64,000 nucleotides of DNA. It comes from Chitinophaga alhagiae. GTDB taxonomy: Bacteria > Bacteroidota > Bacteroidia > Chitinophagales > Chitinophagaceae. The DNA is taken from the NCBI RefSeq assembly GCF_003568665.1, contig NZ_QXMH01000002.1, positions 1,116,001 to 1,180,000 of the forward strand, given 5' to 3'. Positions 9,192 through 18,063 of the stretch are shown piece by piece. The number at the start of each line of letters is the position of its first letter. The first letter of the stretch is position 1. The position numbers were made by a program, and so were the translations under genes. Below the pieces are notes generated by a model that did no database searches, was not told the origin of the DNA, and saw only the letters and a program-made list of their open reading frames with translations.

Positions 9192-12100
9192 TTAAAAACG
9201 CACGTTCATACCTATGGCCCAGGTTTTAATACCAGGGTAACCGCCGCGCCCGGAGCCTATTTCTGGGTCATAATCGGTCAGGCGTTTGTCCATCATGAAG
9301 GTGAACGGATTGTTGGAAGTGACGAAGAGCCGGGCCTGTTGCATGCCTGCTTTTTTCACCAGCCTGCCGGGGAAGGTGTACCCGAAGTTCAGCGAACGGA
9401 TGCGCAGGTAAGAGGCGTTGAACAGCCAGAAAGACGAGCGGTTGTCATAGTTATGCTTGCCGTCTGCGCTGATCAGGATGCGGGGATACGCGGCGTTGGG
9501 ATCGGGGTTGGCCGTTGTCCAGCGCTGGAGGTGATAGCTTTTTACGCTGGCGCCGTTGAAGAAAGAAAAGGCCGCTTCCCCGTCCAGGTAGGTTTTTACA
9601 CCGGCCGCGCCGTACACCAGCACTTCCACGCTGATCCCTTTCCAGGAGGCGCCAATGCTGCCGCCGTAGTTCACCCAGGGCACGTCGTTGCCGAGGATCA
9701 CCCGGTCACTGGCGTCTATCTGGCCGTTGCCGTCCTGGTCTTTGTACTTGATATCGCCGGGTTTGGTGGAGGCGGATTGCGTGGCATGTTCGTCTACGTC
9801 TTTCTGGTCTTTGAAAAGGCCCATGGCCTCCCAGCCGTAGAAGGAACCAACGGATTCGCCCACCCGCTCGATCCAGCGGTCGCTGAGCCGCTCGGTAACG
9901 CCGGGGCCGAGGTTTACGATGGTGTTGCGGATGTGGGAGATGTTGGCGCTTACATGGTATTCAAAGTTTTTGCCAATGCGGTGGGTGTGGCTGAGCATCA
10001 GCTCTATGCCCTTGTTCTGCGTGGCGCCGGCATTCACCGTAGCCGCGTCCAGCGCGTAGGTAGCGGGCACGCTCTGGGTGAGCAGGATGCCGTCTGTTTT
10101 TTTGATGTAATAGTCTGCCGTTACGTCCAGCAGGCCGTTAAAGAGGGTGAAGTCAAGCCCTACGTCCGTCATGGTCACTTCTTCCCAGCTGGCCAGCTTG
10201 TTGGTGCCGGTTTTCTGCCATACGCCGTCTACCGGGCCGCCTTCAAAGTTGTAGGAGTAGCCGGTGTTGAGACGGTCATAGTAGTTGCCGAGGGCCACAT
10301 TGTCCTGGTTACCGAGGATGCCCCAGGAGGCGCGCAGCTTCAGGTTGTTGAGCCATTGTACGTTCTTCATGAAAGGCTCTTCGGAAATGCGCCAGCCGGC
10401 GGAGAGGGAGGGGAACTTGGCCAGCCGGTAGTCCGGGTGGAAGCGGGATGAAAGGTCCAGGCGGAGGTTGGCTTCAAACAGGTATTTGTCTTTGTAATTA
10501 TAGTTGGCGCGGCCAAAGAAGGAACGGATGGCCCATTCTTCCGCCGTGGAGCGGTTGGCGGAGCCGTTATCGTCTTCACTGATGTTCTCCGAGCCGCCGC
10601 CGCCCAGGCCTACAGTGTTGGCCGTGTTGTTGGGGAAGCGTTTGCGGCCTACAAAAGCCTGGCGCAGCTCATTGCTCTCCTGGGAGGCGCCTATCATGAG
10701 TTTGGCGTTATGCCTGCCGAAGCTCTTTTCGTACTCCGCATAGGCTTGCAGCAGCAGCTCCTGGCGGCGCGTCCAGTACTCTTCCATTTCGTTGGGGGTA
10801 ACGGCGGTGGAGGCAATGGGTTGTTTGGTGATGAAGTTGATCAGCGGCGGCAGCTCGTTCCAGAAACGGTTGTTCACGTCGTTGTTGTACTTGATGGAGC
10901 CGAGGCCTTTGATGCTGAGGCCGGGCAGCGGGGTGAGGGTGGCGTTGAGCGCGGTTTGGGTAACCTGGTTGCGCGTCCAGCCGCGGCCGCCTTCCGCCAT
11001 GTTGCGCAGTACATTGTCTTTGGCCAGCGTAGCGTCTACCTTGCCGCCGTTGATGGTGCCCCAGCTGCCGTCAGACTGCCGTGCGGCCATGGTGGGGCCC
11101 AGCCGGTTGAGGCTTACCCAGTTCATTTCACCGCCTTCGGTATCCAGGTCTTGCTTCAGGAAAGACATGTTGGCGCCAACGTTCAGGATGGGGAGCACCT
11201 GCGAGTTCACGTTGAGGCGCACGGTATAACGGTTCATGCCTTTATTCTGCACCAGCGACTGTTGCCCCAGGTAACCGGCGCCCAGGTAGTACTGCGTTTT
11301 GTTGCTGCTGCCGGTTACGCCTATCTGCACGTCTTTGTAGGCAGGGCGGTTGGCCAGCGCCTCATCATACCAGTCCGTATCCGGGTACAGGTCCGGGTCA
11401 CTGCCGGTGGCAAATTTGCTGATCTCTTCTTCCGTATACCGCGGTTGTTTACCGGCATTGGTCATGGCCTCATTGTACAGGCGGGCAAAGTCCGCGGAGC
11501 CCAGGTAATCCGGCAGGCGGGTAGGGGATTGCCAGCCGTAGCTGGCGTTCAGGTCTACAGACATTTTGCCTTCCTTGCCGCGTTTGGTGGTAATGAGCAG
11601 CACGCCGTTAGCCGCCCGCGCACCGTAAATAGCGGCGGAAGACGCGTCTTTCAGCACGCTCATGCTTTCCACATCGGCAGGGTTGAGAGAGGCCAGCTCT
11701 CGGTTGGAGGCCGGTATGCCATCTATGATCACGAGCGGGCCCGGGGCGCCCAGGTTGGTCCGGCCGCGGATGGTCATGGTGCCCACGTCACTGCCTACAT
11801 CGCCGGGGCGGTTCAGTACCGTAAGGCCCGGTACCAGCCCCTGCAGGGCGTTCTGGATGGAGGTAACGGGGCGCTGGGTGATCTGCGCGGGACTGATAGA
11901 CGCCACGGCGCCGGTCATGCTGGCGCGTTTCTGCGTACCGTACCCTACCACTACCACCTCGTTCAGGCCCTTGGTATCTTCCTGCAGCCTGACGTTCAGG
12001 GTAGTGTTATTACCTATTTCCACCCGTTGGGGCAAATAGCCCAGCAGGCTGAAAATAAGCGCGGCCGTGGCCGGCGCTTTCAGTTCGTAGGCGCCTTCCG

Positions 12101-12584
12101 AATTGGTAAGGGTGCCGCGGGTAGTGTTTTCCACCCGCACGGCCACGCCGGGCAGGGGAACGCCGGTGCTGTCCGTTACCCTTCCCTTTACCGTAATATC
12201 TTCCAATTGGGCATGGGAGGGGGCAATGGCCACCAGGTTGTTGGAGAGCACTTTAAAGTTGAGGCCGGTATCATCCAGCAAAGTTTTCATCACTTCGTCA
12301 AAAGGCGTTTCTTCTGCGTTGAGCGTGATCTTTTTTTCGGCAGGAAGAACATCGTTGCTGTAAACGAACCTGTAGCTGGTTTTTTTCTCGATCAATTTTA
12401 GTATCCGTGCTAGTTGAACCTTTTCCGCCTTGAAGGTCAGTTTTGTCTTCTGAGAATAAACTTTGGCTGATACCTGCATACATGTAATAAGTATTATTAC
12501 AAAACATACTTTCATAAAGAGCAGGACTTTTAAAATGGGCACGGGTAATGGCAATAAGACACCCGGAAGTCTGATTTTTTTCAT
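9192..12584 (-). CDS. SusC/RagA family TonB-dependent transporter with STN signalling domain
   Basis: Outer-membrane importer of 1130 residues when started at MKKIRLPG; a start 17 codons upstream is open but adds no signal-like sequence. After the signal segment (…CMQVSAKVYSQ) comes an STN domain (about residues 35-110, KLTFKAEKVQLARILKLIEK), then a carboxypeptidase-regulatory-like domain (GRVTDSTGVPLPGVAV), the plug (NEVVVVGYGTQKRASMTGA) and the beta-barrel. The STN domain marks it as a transducer that touches the FecR anti-sigma factor when ligand is bound. The fecR and sigma genes lie directly upstream on the same strand, which fits trans-envelope regulation of its own operon. Confidence 0.95.
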   Translation of the reverse strand: MKKIRLPGVLLPLPVPILKVLLFMKVCFVIILITCMQVSAKVYSQKTKLTFKAEKVQLARILKLIEKKTSYRFVYSNDVLPAEKKITLNAEETPFDEVMKTLLDDTGLNFKVLSNNLVAIAPSHAQLEDITVKGRVTDSTGVPLPGVAVRVENTTRGTLTNSEGAYELKAPATAALIFSLLGYLPQRVEIGNNTTLNVRLQEDTKGLNEVVVVGYGTQKRASMTGAVASISPAQITQRPVTSIQNALQGLVPGLTVLNRPGDVGSDVGTMTIRGRTNLGAPGPLVIIDGIPASNRELASLNPADVESMSVLKDASSAAIYGARAANGVLLITTKRGKEGKMSVDLNASYGWQSPTRLPDYLGSADFARLYNEAMTNAGKQPRYTEEEISKFATGSDPDLYPDTDWYDEALANRPAYKDVQIGVTGSSNKTQYYLGAGYLGQQSLVQNKGMNRYTVRLNVNSQVLPILNVGANMSFLKQDLDTEGGEMNWVSLNRLGPTMAARQSDGSWGTINGGKVDATLAKDNVLRNMAEGGRGWTRNQVTQTALNATLTPLPGLSIKGLGSIKYNNDVNNRFWNELPPLINFITKQPIASTAVTPNEMEEYWTRRQELLLQAYAEYEKSFGRHNAKLMIGASQESNELRQAFVGRKRFPNNTANTVGLGGGGSENISEDDNGSANRSTAEEWAIRSFFGRANYNYKDKYLFEANLRLDLSSRFHPDYRLAKFPSLSAGWRISEEPFMKNVQWLNNLKLRASWGILGNQDNVALGNYYDRLNTGYSYNFEGGPVDGVWQKTGTNKLASWEEVTMTDVGLDFTLFNGLLDVTADYYIKKTDGILLTQSVPATYALDAATVNAGATQNKGIELMLSHTHRIGKNFEYHVSANISHIRNTIVNLGPGVTERLSDRWIERVGESVGSFYGWEAMGLFKDQKDVDEHATQSASTKPGDIKYKDQDGNGQIDASDRVILGNDVPWVNYGGSIGASWKGISVEVLVYGAAGVKTYLDGEAAFSFFNGASVKSYHLQRWTTANPDPNAAYPRILISADGKHNYDNRSSFWLFNASYLRIRSLNFGYTFPGRLVKKAGMQQARLFVTSNNPFTFMMDKRLTDYDPEIGSGRGGYPGIKTWAIGMNVRF

Positions 12585-12735
12585 ACTTTTAAGTGGATTT
12601 AGGTCAATAAAATGCAGACAGGCCTCCGGTTCCAACTGAGAACCTGTCTTGTAAGTCTAAATTCTTCCAGGGAAATGTTAGCCGCATTTCCCTGATTCAT
12701 TTAGTAACGTGGCTGCTTACATCATAGGCAATATT

Positions 12736-13773
12736 TTAACGGGTGATATAAATAGTTTGCCGGTCTATCCGGAAATTGAACGGCGCCGTGTACTGCAGCG
12801 CTTCCAGCGTTTCCCGGATGTTCTCATCTTCGAAAGTGGCCGTAAAGCGCAGGGCTGATGCCGAGCTGTCTGCAAATACGATCTTTACCTCAAACTTCCT
12901 TTCCAGCCGCAATGCTATATCCTGGAAACTTTCATTCATAAATGCCAGGCGGTTGGTGACCCAGGCGGTTTCCGCCACGGACCGGTCTGCCGGGTTTACG
13001 GATACGGCCGCCAGGGCGTAACCGTCTCGCTGCAGGGCCTTGAAGCCTTCTTCCGGCAGCATGCCCGGGCTTGTTGTCAGCGGCTGGTTGGGTAATACGA
13101 TCTTTTCGTTGGGTTTCAGCAGCACTTTTTTGTCCGGGTGGCTGAGCGGGCTTACTTCAATGGCGCCGCGGATGAGGGAGGCCTCATGCGTCTGGTCGTT
13201 CGGGTACGCCTTTACATTGAAGGCGGTGCCCAGCACGCGGATGTCCATTTTACCCGTGTGTATCACAAAGGGTTTGCCCGCGTCTTTTTCCACGTCAAAA
13301 AAGGCTTCCCCGCTGAGGGTCACTTCGCGCTGGCTGTCCCCGAAACCCGGCCCGTACGTGAGGCTGCTGCCCGCATTGAGCCATACTTCCGTACCATCCG
13401 GCAGGGTGGCCTGCCGGGTGGCGCCGTACGGGGTGGTAATAGACCGGGCGTCTGCCCGGGCGGCCGTAACGGTGGCCGGCGCGGGCGTTTTTTTCAGCAG
13501 GAACCAGGCGCCCGCCGCCAGCGGCAAGGCTATGGCCGCTACCCTGGCCCAAACGGGCAGGCGGAAACTGCGGGCGGGTTGTTTGCTGCGGTTGATCTGC
13601 TGCCACAGCGTTTCCTTTACGGCCAGCTCCGCGGCCGCATCGGGAAAGGGCAGGGAGCTGCCGCCGCCGAGGGAGGCGTACCAGCTTTCCAGCTCCGCCA
13701 GTTCTTCCGGCGTACACTGCTGCCTGCCGTATTTATGCAGTAATGAATGAATGCGTTGTTGATCAGACGACAT
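12736..13773 (-). CDS. FecR-family anti-sigma factor
   Basis: Inner-membrane sigma regulator of 345 residues. An N-terminal cytoplasmic domain (about 1-65) would hold the ECF sigma factor. One transmembrane helix follows (about residues 68-92, ARVAAIALPLAAGAWFLL), then the periplasmic FecR domain (TTPYGATRQATLPDGTEVWLNAGS; FDVEKDAGKPFVIHTG) and a C-terminal DUF4974 domain resembling STN (SFQDIALRLERKFEVKIVF … YTAPFNFRI). It links the STN-SusC at 9192-12584 to the sigma factor at 13967-14509. The 193-bp gap to the sigma gene is unusually long for this pair and contains inverted repeats. Confidence 0.95.
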   Translation of the reverse strand: MSSDQQRIHSLLHKYGRQQCTPEELAELESWYASLGGGSSLPFPDAAAELAVKETLWQQINRSKQPARSFRLPVWARVAAIALPLAAGAWFLLKKTPAPATVTAARADARSITTPYGATRQATLPDGTEVWLNAGSSLTYGPGFGDSQREVTLSGEAFFDVEKDAGKPFVIHTGKMDIRVLGTAFNVKAYPNDQTHEASLIRGAIEVSPLSHPDKKVLLKPNEKIVLPNQPLTTSPGMLPEEGFKALQRDGYALAAVSVNPADRSVAETAWVTNRLAFMNESFQDIALRLERKFEVKIVFADSSASALRFTATFEDENIRETLEALQYTAPFNFRIDRQTIYITR

Positions 13774-13825
13774 GGGTGTAAGTTTAATTTAGAATGGCCG
13801 GGATTATAGTCGCTGGAAAAAGGGA

Positions 13826-13950
13826 GTTGTACCAGAAGCGGGGGAAGTTTTTTTTAGGCTGTTGTTCGGAGAGGATAGTGCTTCCAGGGGCCAGGGTGAC
13901 GCTGCCATGCCAGTCCGGTACAACGGCCCTGCATTGTCACCGCACTATCC
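13826..13950 (-). repeat. Nested inverted repeats between the sigma and fecR genes
   Basis: Three inverted-repeat pairs are visible: 13873-13881 with 13942-13950 (9 bp, perfect), 13895-13900 with 13936-13941 (6 bp, perfect and contiguous with the outer arm on one side), and 13826-13833 with 13917-13924 (8 bp, perfect). In the sigma-fecR transcript these could fold into alternative hairpins. There is no U-run after the 9-bp stem, so it does not look like a simple terminator. Confidence 0.55.
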
Positions 13951-13966
13951 ATGCGTTGGCTGACCT

Positions 13967-14509
13967 TCAGCGCGCATTCTGGTACCGCTCCACCGCTTCC
14001 CTGATGCGGTGAATGGCCGTGCTGATCTGGTTCCTCACGGTTTGGTCGGAGAGGGAGAGCTTGCGGGCAATTTCGGCGGAGGGGAGGCCGCCGTCCCGGT
14101 TGAGGATGAATATTTCCCGCATGCGGCTGGGCATACGTTCTACCGCGGCGCGGATAATGCCGTTCAGCTCCTTGGTCTCATAGTCCGGGGAGGAGAGGGC
14201 GCCGCCGGGCAGTATGTTCTCGTAGTACAGGCCGCGTTGCGCGCGGAGGCGGTAATGGTCTATGATCTTGTGGCGGAGGGCGGCGTGGAGGTAAGTGTTC
14301 AGCTGTGCTTCCAGTTGCAGGGTGCCGCGTTTTTTCCACAGGTAGAGGAAAATTTCCTGCACCAGGTCTCCCGCATCTTCCGGGCTGGTCTTTCGGAAGG
14401 CAGTTTCATACAAACTCTTCCAGTGCCGGTCATAAATTTCCCGGAATGCCTGTTCACTGTTTTCTTTCAATAGGCCAACCAACGTGGCGTCTGAATAGTT
14501 TTTCAACAA
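13967..14509 (-). CDS. ECF-type RNA polymerase sigma-70 factor
   Basis: Extracytoplasmic-function sigma factor of 180 residues with region 2 (EIYDRHWKSLYETAFRKT … DLVQEIFLYLWKK) and region 4 (MPSRMREIFILNRDGGLPSAEIARKLSLSDQTVRNQI), as in Bacteroidota-family ECF factors paired with FecR. It heads the minus-strand unit sigma-fecR-susC-susD and most likely directs transcription of the susC-susD genes when released by FecR. Length is normal and all regions are present. Confidence 0.95.
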   Translation of the reverse strand: MLKNYSDATLVGLLKENSEQAFREIYDRHWKSLYETAFRKTSPEDAGDLVQEIFLYLWKKRGTLQLEAQLNTYLHAALRHKIIDHYRLRAQRGLYYENILPGGALSSPDYETKELNGIIRAAVERMPSRMREIFILNRDGGLPSAEIARKLSLSDQTVRNQISTAIHRIREAVERYQNAR

Positions 14510-14666
14510 AAAAGAGAAATTATCCCGCAGGCAAGTTAATAACTATCACGGGATAATAAAATATTTTCAGGGGGCTGTAAACTTTCGTAAAACTGGCACG
14601 TTATAGGAAGGATAATATGTGGACAGACAAACAGTAACCTATTGCATTAACCCAAATATACCTTTC

Positions 14667-14867
14667 ATGAAAACGATCACGCTCATAGGCGGCATTACCG
14701 GCGTTCTGATGGCCGTTTTTGCCTACTTCGCGGAGCTGTACAGCTGGATGAGCATTGAGGCGGTGGTGACGCTCGGATTTGCAGGATATGTGTTGATAAT
14801 CACCGCTATAGCCTATTTTTTACTCTCCTGGCTCACCAAGGGGATAAAAGAGGTGGAAGTGTTGTAA
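14667..14867 (+). CDS. Small two-helix membrane protein
   Basis: Short protein of 66 residues starting at MKTITLIGG. It has two hydrophobic segments (about residues 4-22 and 29-53) that would each cross the membrane, and a charged C-terminus (TKGIKEVEVL). I do not recognise a family. It stands alone, divergent from the sigma gene, and is followed within 25 bp by a terminator hairpin, which supports a real transcribed gene. Confidence 0.6.
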   Translation: MKTITLIGGITGVLMAVFAYFAELYSWMSIEAVVTLGFAGYVLIITAIAYFLLSWLTKGIKEVEVL

Positions 14868-14888
14868 CAGCAATAGTATATACATCAA

Positions 14889-14924
14889 AAAAAGGCTGAC
14901 CCGTTGTGCGGGCCAGCCTTTTTT
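14889..14924 (+). terminator. Rho-independent terminator after the small membrane gene
   Basis: GC-rich hairpin (arms about 14889-14903 and 14909-14922, one mismatch) flanked by A-run and T-run, so it could act in both directions and may also serve the convergent msrA gene. Confidence 0.75.
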
Positions 14925-15019
14925 CGTTTCAAGCGGGAAAGGGCAACGGCTCTTGGGGCCATCGTTCCTTCCGGGCGCCAGGCGCCACGTTACGTTTTCG
15001 CCTGTCTCGTCGCGCCCCT

Positions 15020-15670
15020 TTATTTCTTCAGCTTGTCGGCAAACGCCTTTTTGAACTTCTCCAGCTTGGGCCGTATCACGTAATGGCAGTAAGGCGCCGA
15101 GCCGTTCTGGTTATAGTAGTTCTGGTGGTAGTTCTCCGCCTTGTAATACTCTTTCAGCGGCGAGATCTCGGTCACGATGGGTTTGTCATACGCGCCGGAC
15201 TCCTGCAGCTTCTTTTTGTAGTATTCCGCTTCTTTCTTTTCCTCCTCATTGCCGTAGAATATTACGGAACGGTACTGCGTGCCCACGTCATTGCCCTGGC
15301 GGTTGAGGGTGGTAGGGTCATGGCTTTCCCAGAAGGCCTCCAGCAGGGTGGCGTAGTTGATCTTTGCGGGATCGTAGGTAATTTTGATCACCTCGGCATG
15401 GCCGGTATTGCCGGTACACACCTCCTCGTAGGTGGGGTTGGGCGTGGCGCCGCCTGAGTAGCCTGATTCCACTTTCAGTACCCCCTCCAGCTGCTGGAAA
15501 ATGGCTTCCGTACACCAGAAGCAGCCGTTCCCAAATACGGCCTCCGCCGTTTTCTGATCTTTTTGAATGGTCATATCACCGGGTTCATTTACTTTTTTCC
15601 TGCCCTGTGCACAGGAGGCCAGGCTGCCGGTCAGCAGGCACAGGAGCATCACATGTTTCAGGTATTGCAT
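15020..15670 (-). CDS. msrA: Peptide-methionine (S)-S-oxide reductase, exported lipoprotein form
   Basis: Repairs oxidised methionine (S-sulfoxide) in proteins. It has 216 residues with the MsrA signature GCFWC, catalytic Cys50 and Cys53, and conserved GYSGG, NPTYEEVCTGNTGHAEV and VGTQYRSVIF. The first 20 residues form a lipoprotein signal with lipobox Cys20, so this copy probably acts in the periplasm or at the outer membrane and not in the cytosol. It is a single gene with no MsrB domain fused. Confidence 0.95.
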   Translation of the reverse strand: MQYLKHVMLLCLLTGSLASCAQGRKKVNEPGDMTIQKDQKTAEAVFGNGCFWCTEAIFQQLEGVLKVESGYSGGATPNPTYEEVCTGNTGHAEVIKITYDPAKINYATLLEAFWESHDPTTLNRQGNDVGTQYRSVIFYGNEEEKKEAEYYKKKLQESGAYDKPIVTEISPLKEYYKAENYHQNYYNQNGSAPYCHYVIRPKLEKFKKAFADKLKK

Positions 15671-15890
15671 ATATCAAATTACGACATTTGCCGTGCTTTG
15701 GATCAACAAGTTAAGTAACTTTAACATTCTTTTCCGGAAGTGGCGGATGATGAACGGCGTTTGTCATTCACGGCTGCCGGTTGATCAAACATTTTTTATC
15801 AATTCAGGGGGATCGGCCAATTTTGCGGTACGAAAAAAGGAAAAAGGCTGCAATTGGGCCGGTAGCCGAATAAATTAAATTGACAAGAAG

Positions 15891-17996
15891 GTGAAATATT
15901 TTCCGGAGTCGGCGCTGGTGCAACTGGAATTTGACAAGGTGAAAACGCTCCTGCAGGAGCACTGTAAAACAGAACTGGGCAAGCAGATGGCGGAAGAGCT
16001 GCGGCTGCATACCCATATAGATTACGTAAAGTCTGCGCTGCAACAGGCGCATGAATATAAGCAGCTGGTGCTGCTGCAACAGCATTTCCCCAATGACTAT
16101 GTGCTCAACCTGCGGCAGGAGCTGCGGTTGCTGGAAATACAGGGGGCCGTGCTGGGCGGGGAGCAGTTCATGCAGCTCCGCAAGCTGGCAGACAGCATGC
16201 ACAGCATTGTAAGGTTTTTTGACGCTGACAGAAAGGTGACATATGCCGGTCTTTACGAAGTAATTGCCGGCACTTATTACGAAAAGAAGATAGTAGCGCT
16301 GATAGACGCTGTGCTGGACGAGGCCGGGCAGGTGAGGGACAATGCCACCCCTGAGCTGGCCAAAATCAGGATGGCGCTGTTCCGTAAACGTACGGACCTG
16401 CGGCGGGTGTTTGACCGCATCCTGTCCAAACTGCAGAAGCAGGGCTACCTGGCAGACATTGAGGAGAGCTTCCTCAACGGCCGCCGGGTGCTGGCTGTGT
16501 TTGCCGAGCAGAAACGCATGGTGAAGGGCATTCTGCACGGGGAGTCTGATACCCGCAGAACGGCCTTCCTGGAGCCGGAAGAGACCATCCAGCTCAACAA
16601 CGAGGTGTTTTCCCTGGAAAGGGACGAGCAGCGGGAGGTGTACAAAATTCTCCGCACCCTTACGGCAGACCTGGCCAAACACCATGGCCTGCTGCAGGGT
16701 TATCACGATATACTGGGCATATTCGATTTTATACGGGCCAAAGCCCGGCTCGCCCTGGATATCAACGGGAATTACCCCATGCTGCTGCCACATGCGCAGG
16801 TGCATCTTGTAGAGGCCTATCATCCTTTGTTGCTGCTGTATAACCGCAAGCAGGGCAAACCCACCATCCCCGTCAGCCTTACGCTGAACAAGGAACATCA
16901 CATCCTGGTGATCAGCGGGCCCAACGCGGGTGGTAAAACCGTGACCCTCAAAACAGTGGGGCTCATTCAGCTCATGCTGCAGGCCGGTCTGCTGGTACCG
17001 GTACACCCGGCCAGCCAGATGGGCATCTTCCGTAACGTGATGATCCACATCGGGGATACGCAGAGCCTGGAGTTTGAGCTGAGCACCTACAGTTCGCACC
17101 TCAAGAACATGAAGTATTTCATGGAGAACGCGAACGGTAAAACGCTCTTTTTTATAGACGAGCTGGGCAGCGGCTCCGACCCCAACCTGGGCGGGGCCTT
17201 TGCGGAAGTGATCATGGAAGAGCTGGCGCGCAAGCATGCCTGCGGCATTGTGACCACGCACTACCTCAACCTGAAGATCATGGCCGGCAAGGTGAAGGGC
17301 ATTATTAATGCGGCCATGGGTTTTGACGAAGAAAACCTCCAGCCCATGTACAAGCTGCTGGTAGGCAAGCCCGGCAGCTCGTACACCTTCTCCATTGCCC
17401 AGCGTATAGGGCTGGACCCCGCCCTCATCAGCCGCGCGCGCAAGCTGGTAGATGAAGGGCATTTCCGGCTGGACAAGCTGCTGAACAAGGCGGAGCAGGA
17501 CCTGCAAAAGGTGGAAAGCAAAGAGCGGGAGCTGCAGAAACTGCTGAAAGAGAACGAGAAACTGAAAAAGGAATACGAGGTACTGTCAGACAAGGAACGC
17601 GCGCAGCAGCAATACACCATATTGAAGCTGCAGAACAAGATCCGGGAAGAGGAGATACAGTACCTCAAAGACATGGAACGCAAGCTGAAACAGATCGTGG
17701 TAGAATGGAAACGGACGGAAGACAAGCAGAAAGTGATCAAACAGGCGGAAGCATTGCTCTTCCGGAAAAAAGAAAAGGCCATTAACGAAAAGCTGCAGAA
17801 AAAGGTACAGGATAAATTTGAAGAGGTGAAGGGAGAAGTGAAGGTAGGGGACCGGGTGAAGATACGTACCAATAACCAGGTAGGGAAGGTGAATGAGCTG
17901 CGGGCCAAAACCGCGGTGGTGCAGATAGGGAACATTCCCATACAGGTAAAGCTGAGTGACCTGGTGCTGGTGCAGGAACGGGCAAAAGCGGAATAA
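15891..17996 (+). CDS. mutS2: MutS2-family ATPase lacking the C-terminal Smr domain
   Basis: DNA-binding ABC-type ATPase of the MutS2 group, 701 residues from a GTG start. Walker A GPNAGGKT is at residues 343-350 and Walker B with signature DELGSGSDP begins at Asp423, both intact. The N-terminal half has the MutS2 core and clamp helices. After the ATPase comes a highly charged coiled coil (about 525-630) and a small KOW-like beta domain (VGDRVKIRTNNQVGKVNEL, about 645-690). Canonical MutS2 proteins are near 780-800 residues and end in a Smr nuclease domain, which is absent here; the gene ends cleanly at KAE-stop. MutS2 acts in suppressing recombination or rescuing collided ribosomes, and the nuclease-linked part is not expected. 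Confidence 0.9.
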   Translation: MKYFPESALVQLEFDKVKTLLQEHCKTELGKQMAEELRLHTHIDYVKSALQQAHEYKQLVLLQQHFPNDYVLNLRQELRLLEIQGAVLGGEQFMQLRKLADSMHSIVRFFDADRKVTYAGLYEVIAGTYYEKKIVALIDAVLDEAGQVRDNATPELAKIRMALFRKRTDLRRVFDRILSKLQKQGYLADIEESFLNGRRVLAVFAEQKRMVKGILHGESDTRRTAFLEPEETIQLNNEVFSLERDEQREVYKILRTLTADLAKHHGLLQGYHDILGIFDFIRAKARLALDINGNYPMLLPHAQVHLVEAYHPLLLLYNRKQGKPTIPVSLTLNKEHHILVISGPNAGGKTVTLKTVGLIQLMLQAGLLVPVHPASQMGIFRNVMIHIGDTQSLEFELSTYSSHLKNMKYFMENANGKTLFFIDELGSGSDPNLGGAFAEVIMEELARKHACGIVTTHYLNLKIMAGKVKGIINAAMGFDEENLQPMYKLLVGKPGSSYTFSIAQRIGLDPALISRARKLVDEGHFRLDKLLNKAEQDLQKVESKERELQKLLKENEKLKKEYEVLSDKERAQQQYTILKLQNKIREEEIQYLKDMERKLKQIVVEWKRTEDKQKVIKQAEALLFRKKEKAINEKLQKKVQDKFEEVKGEVKVGDRVKIRTNNQVGKVNELRAKTAVVQIGNIPIQVKLSDLVLVQERAKAE

Positions 17997-17999
17997 CCG

Positions 18000-18007
18000 T
18001 ACCTTTG
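18000..18007 (+). promoter_or_regulatory. Promoter -7 element for the AraC gene
   Basis: TACCTTTG matches TAnnTTTG, 56 bp before the start codon at 18064. No good -33 TTG is seen at the usual distance because that region is the 3' end of mutS2. Confidence 0.35.
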
Positions 18008-18063
18008 CCTGCCGGCATTTCTGACGGGGCCTGAACATTTAACCTAACAAAAAACAGATTCCC

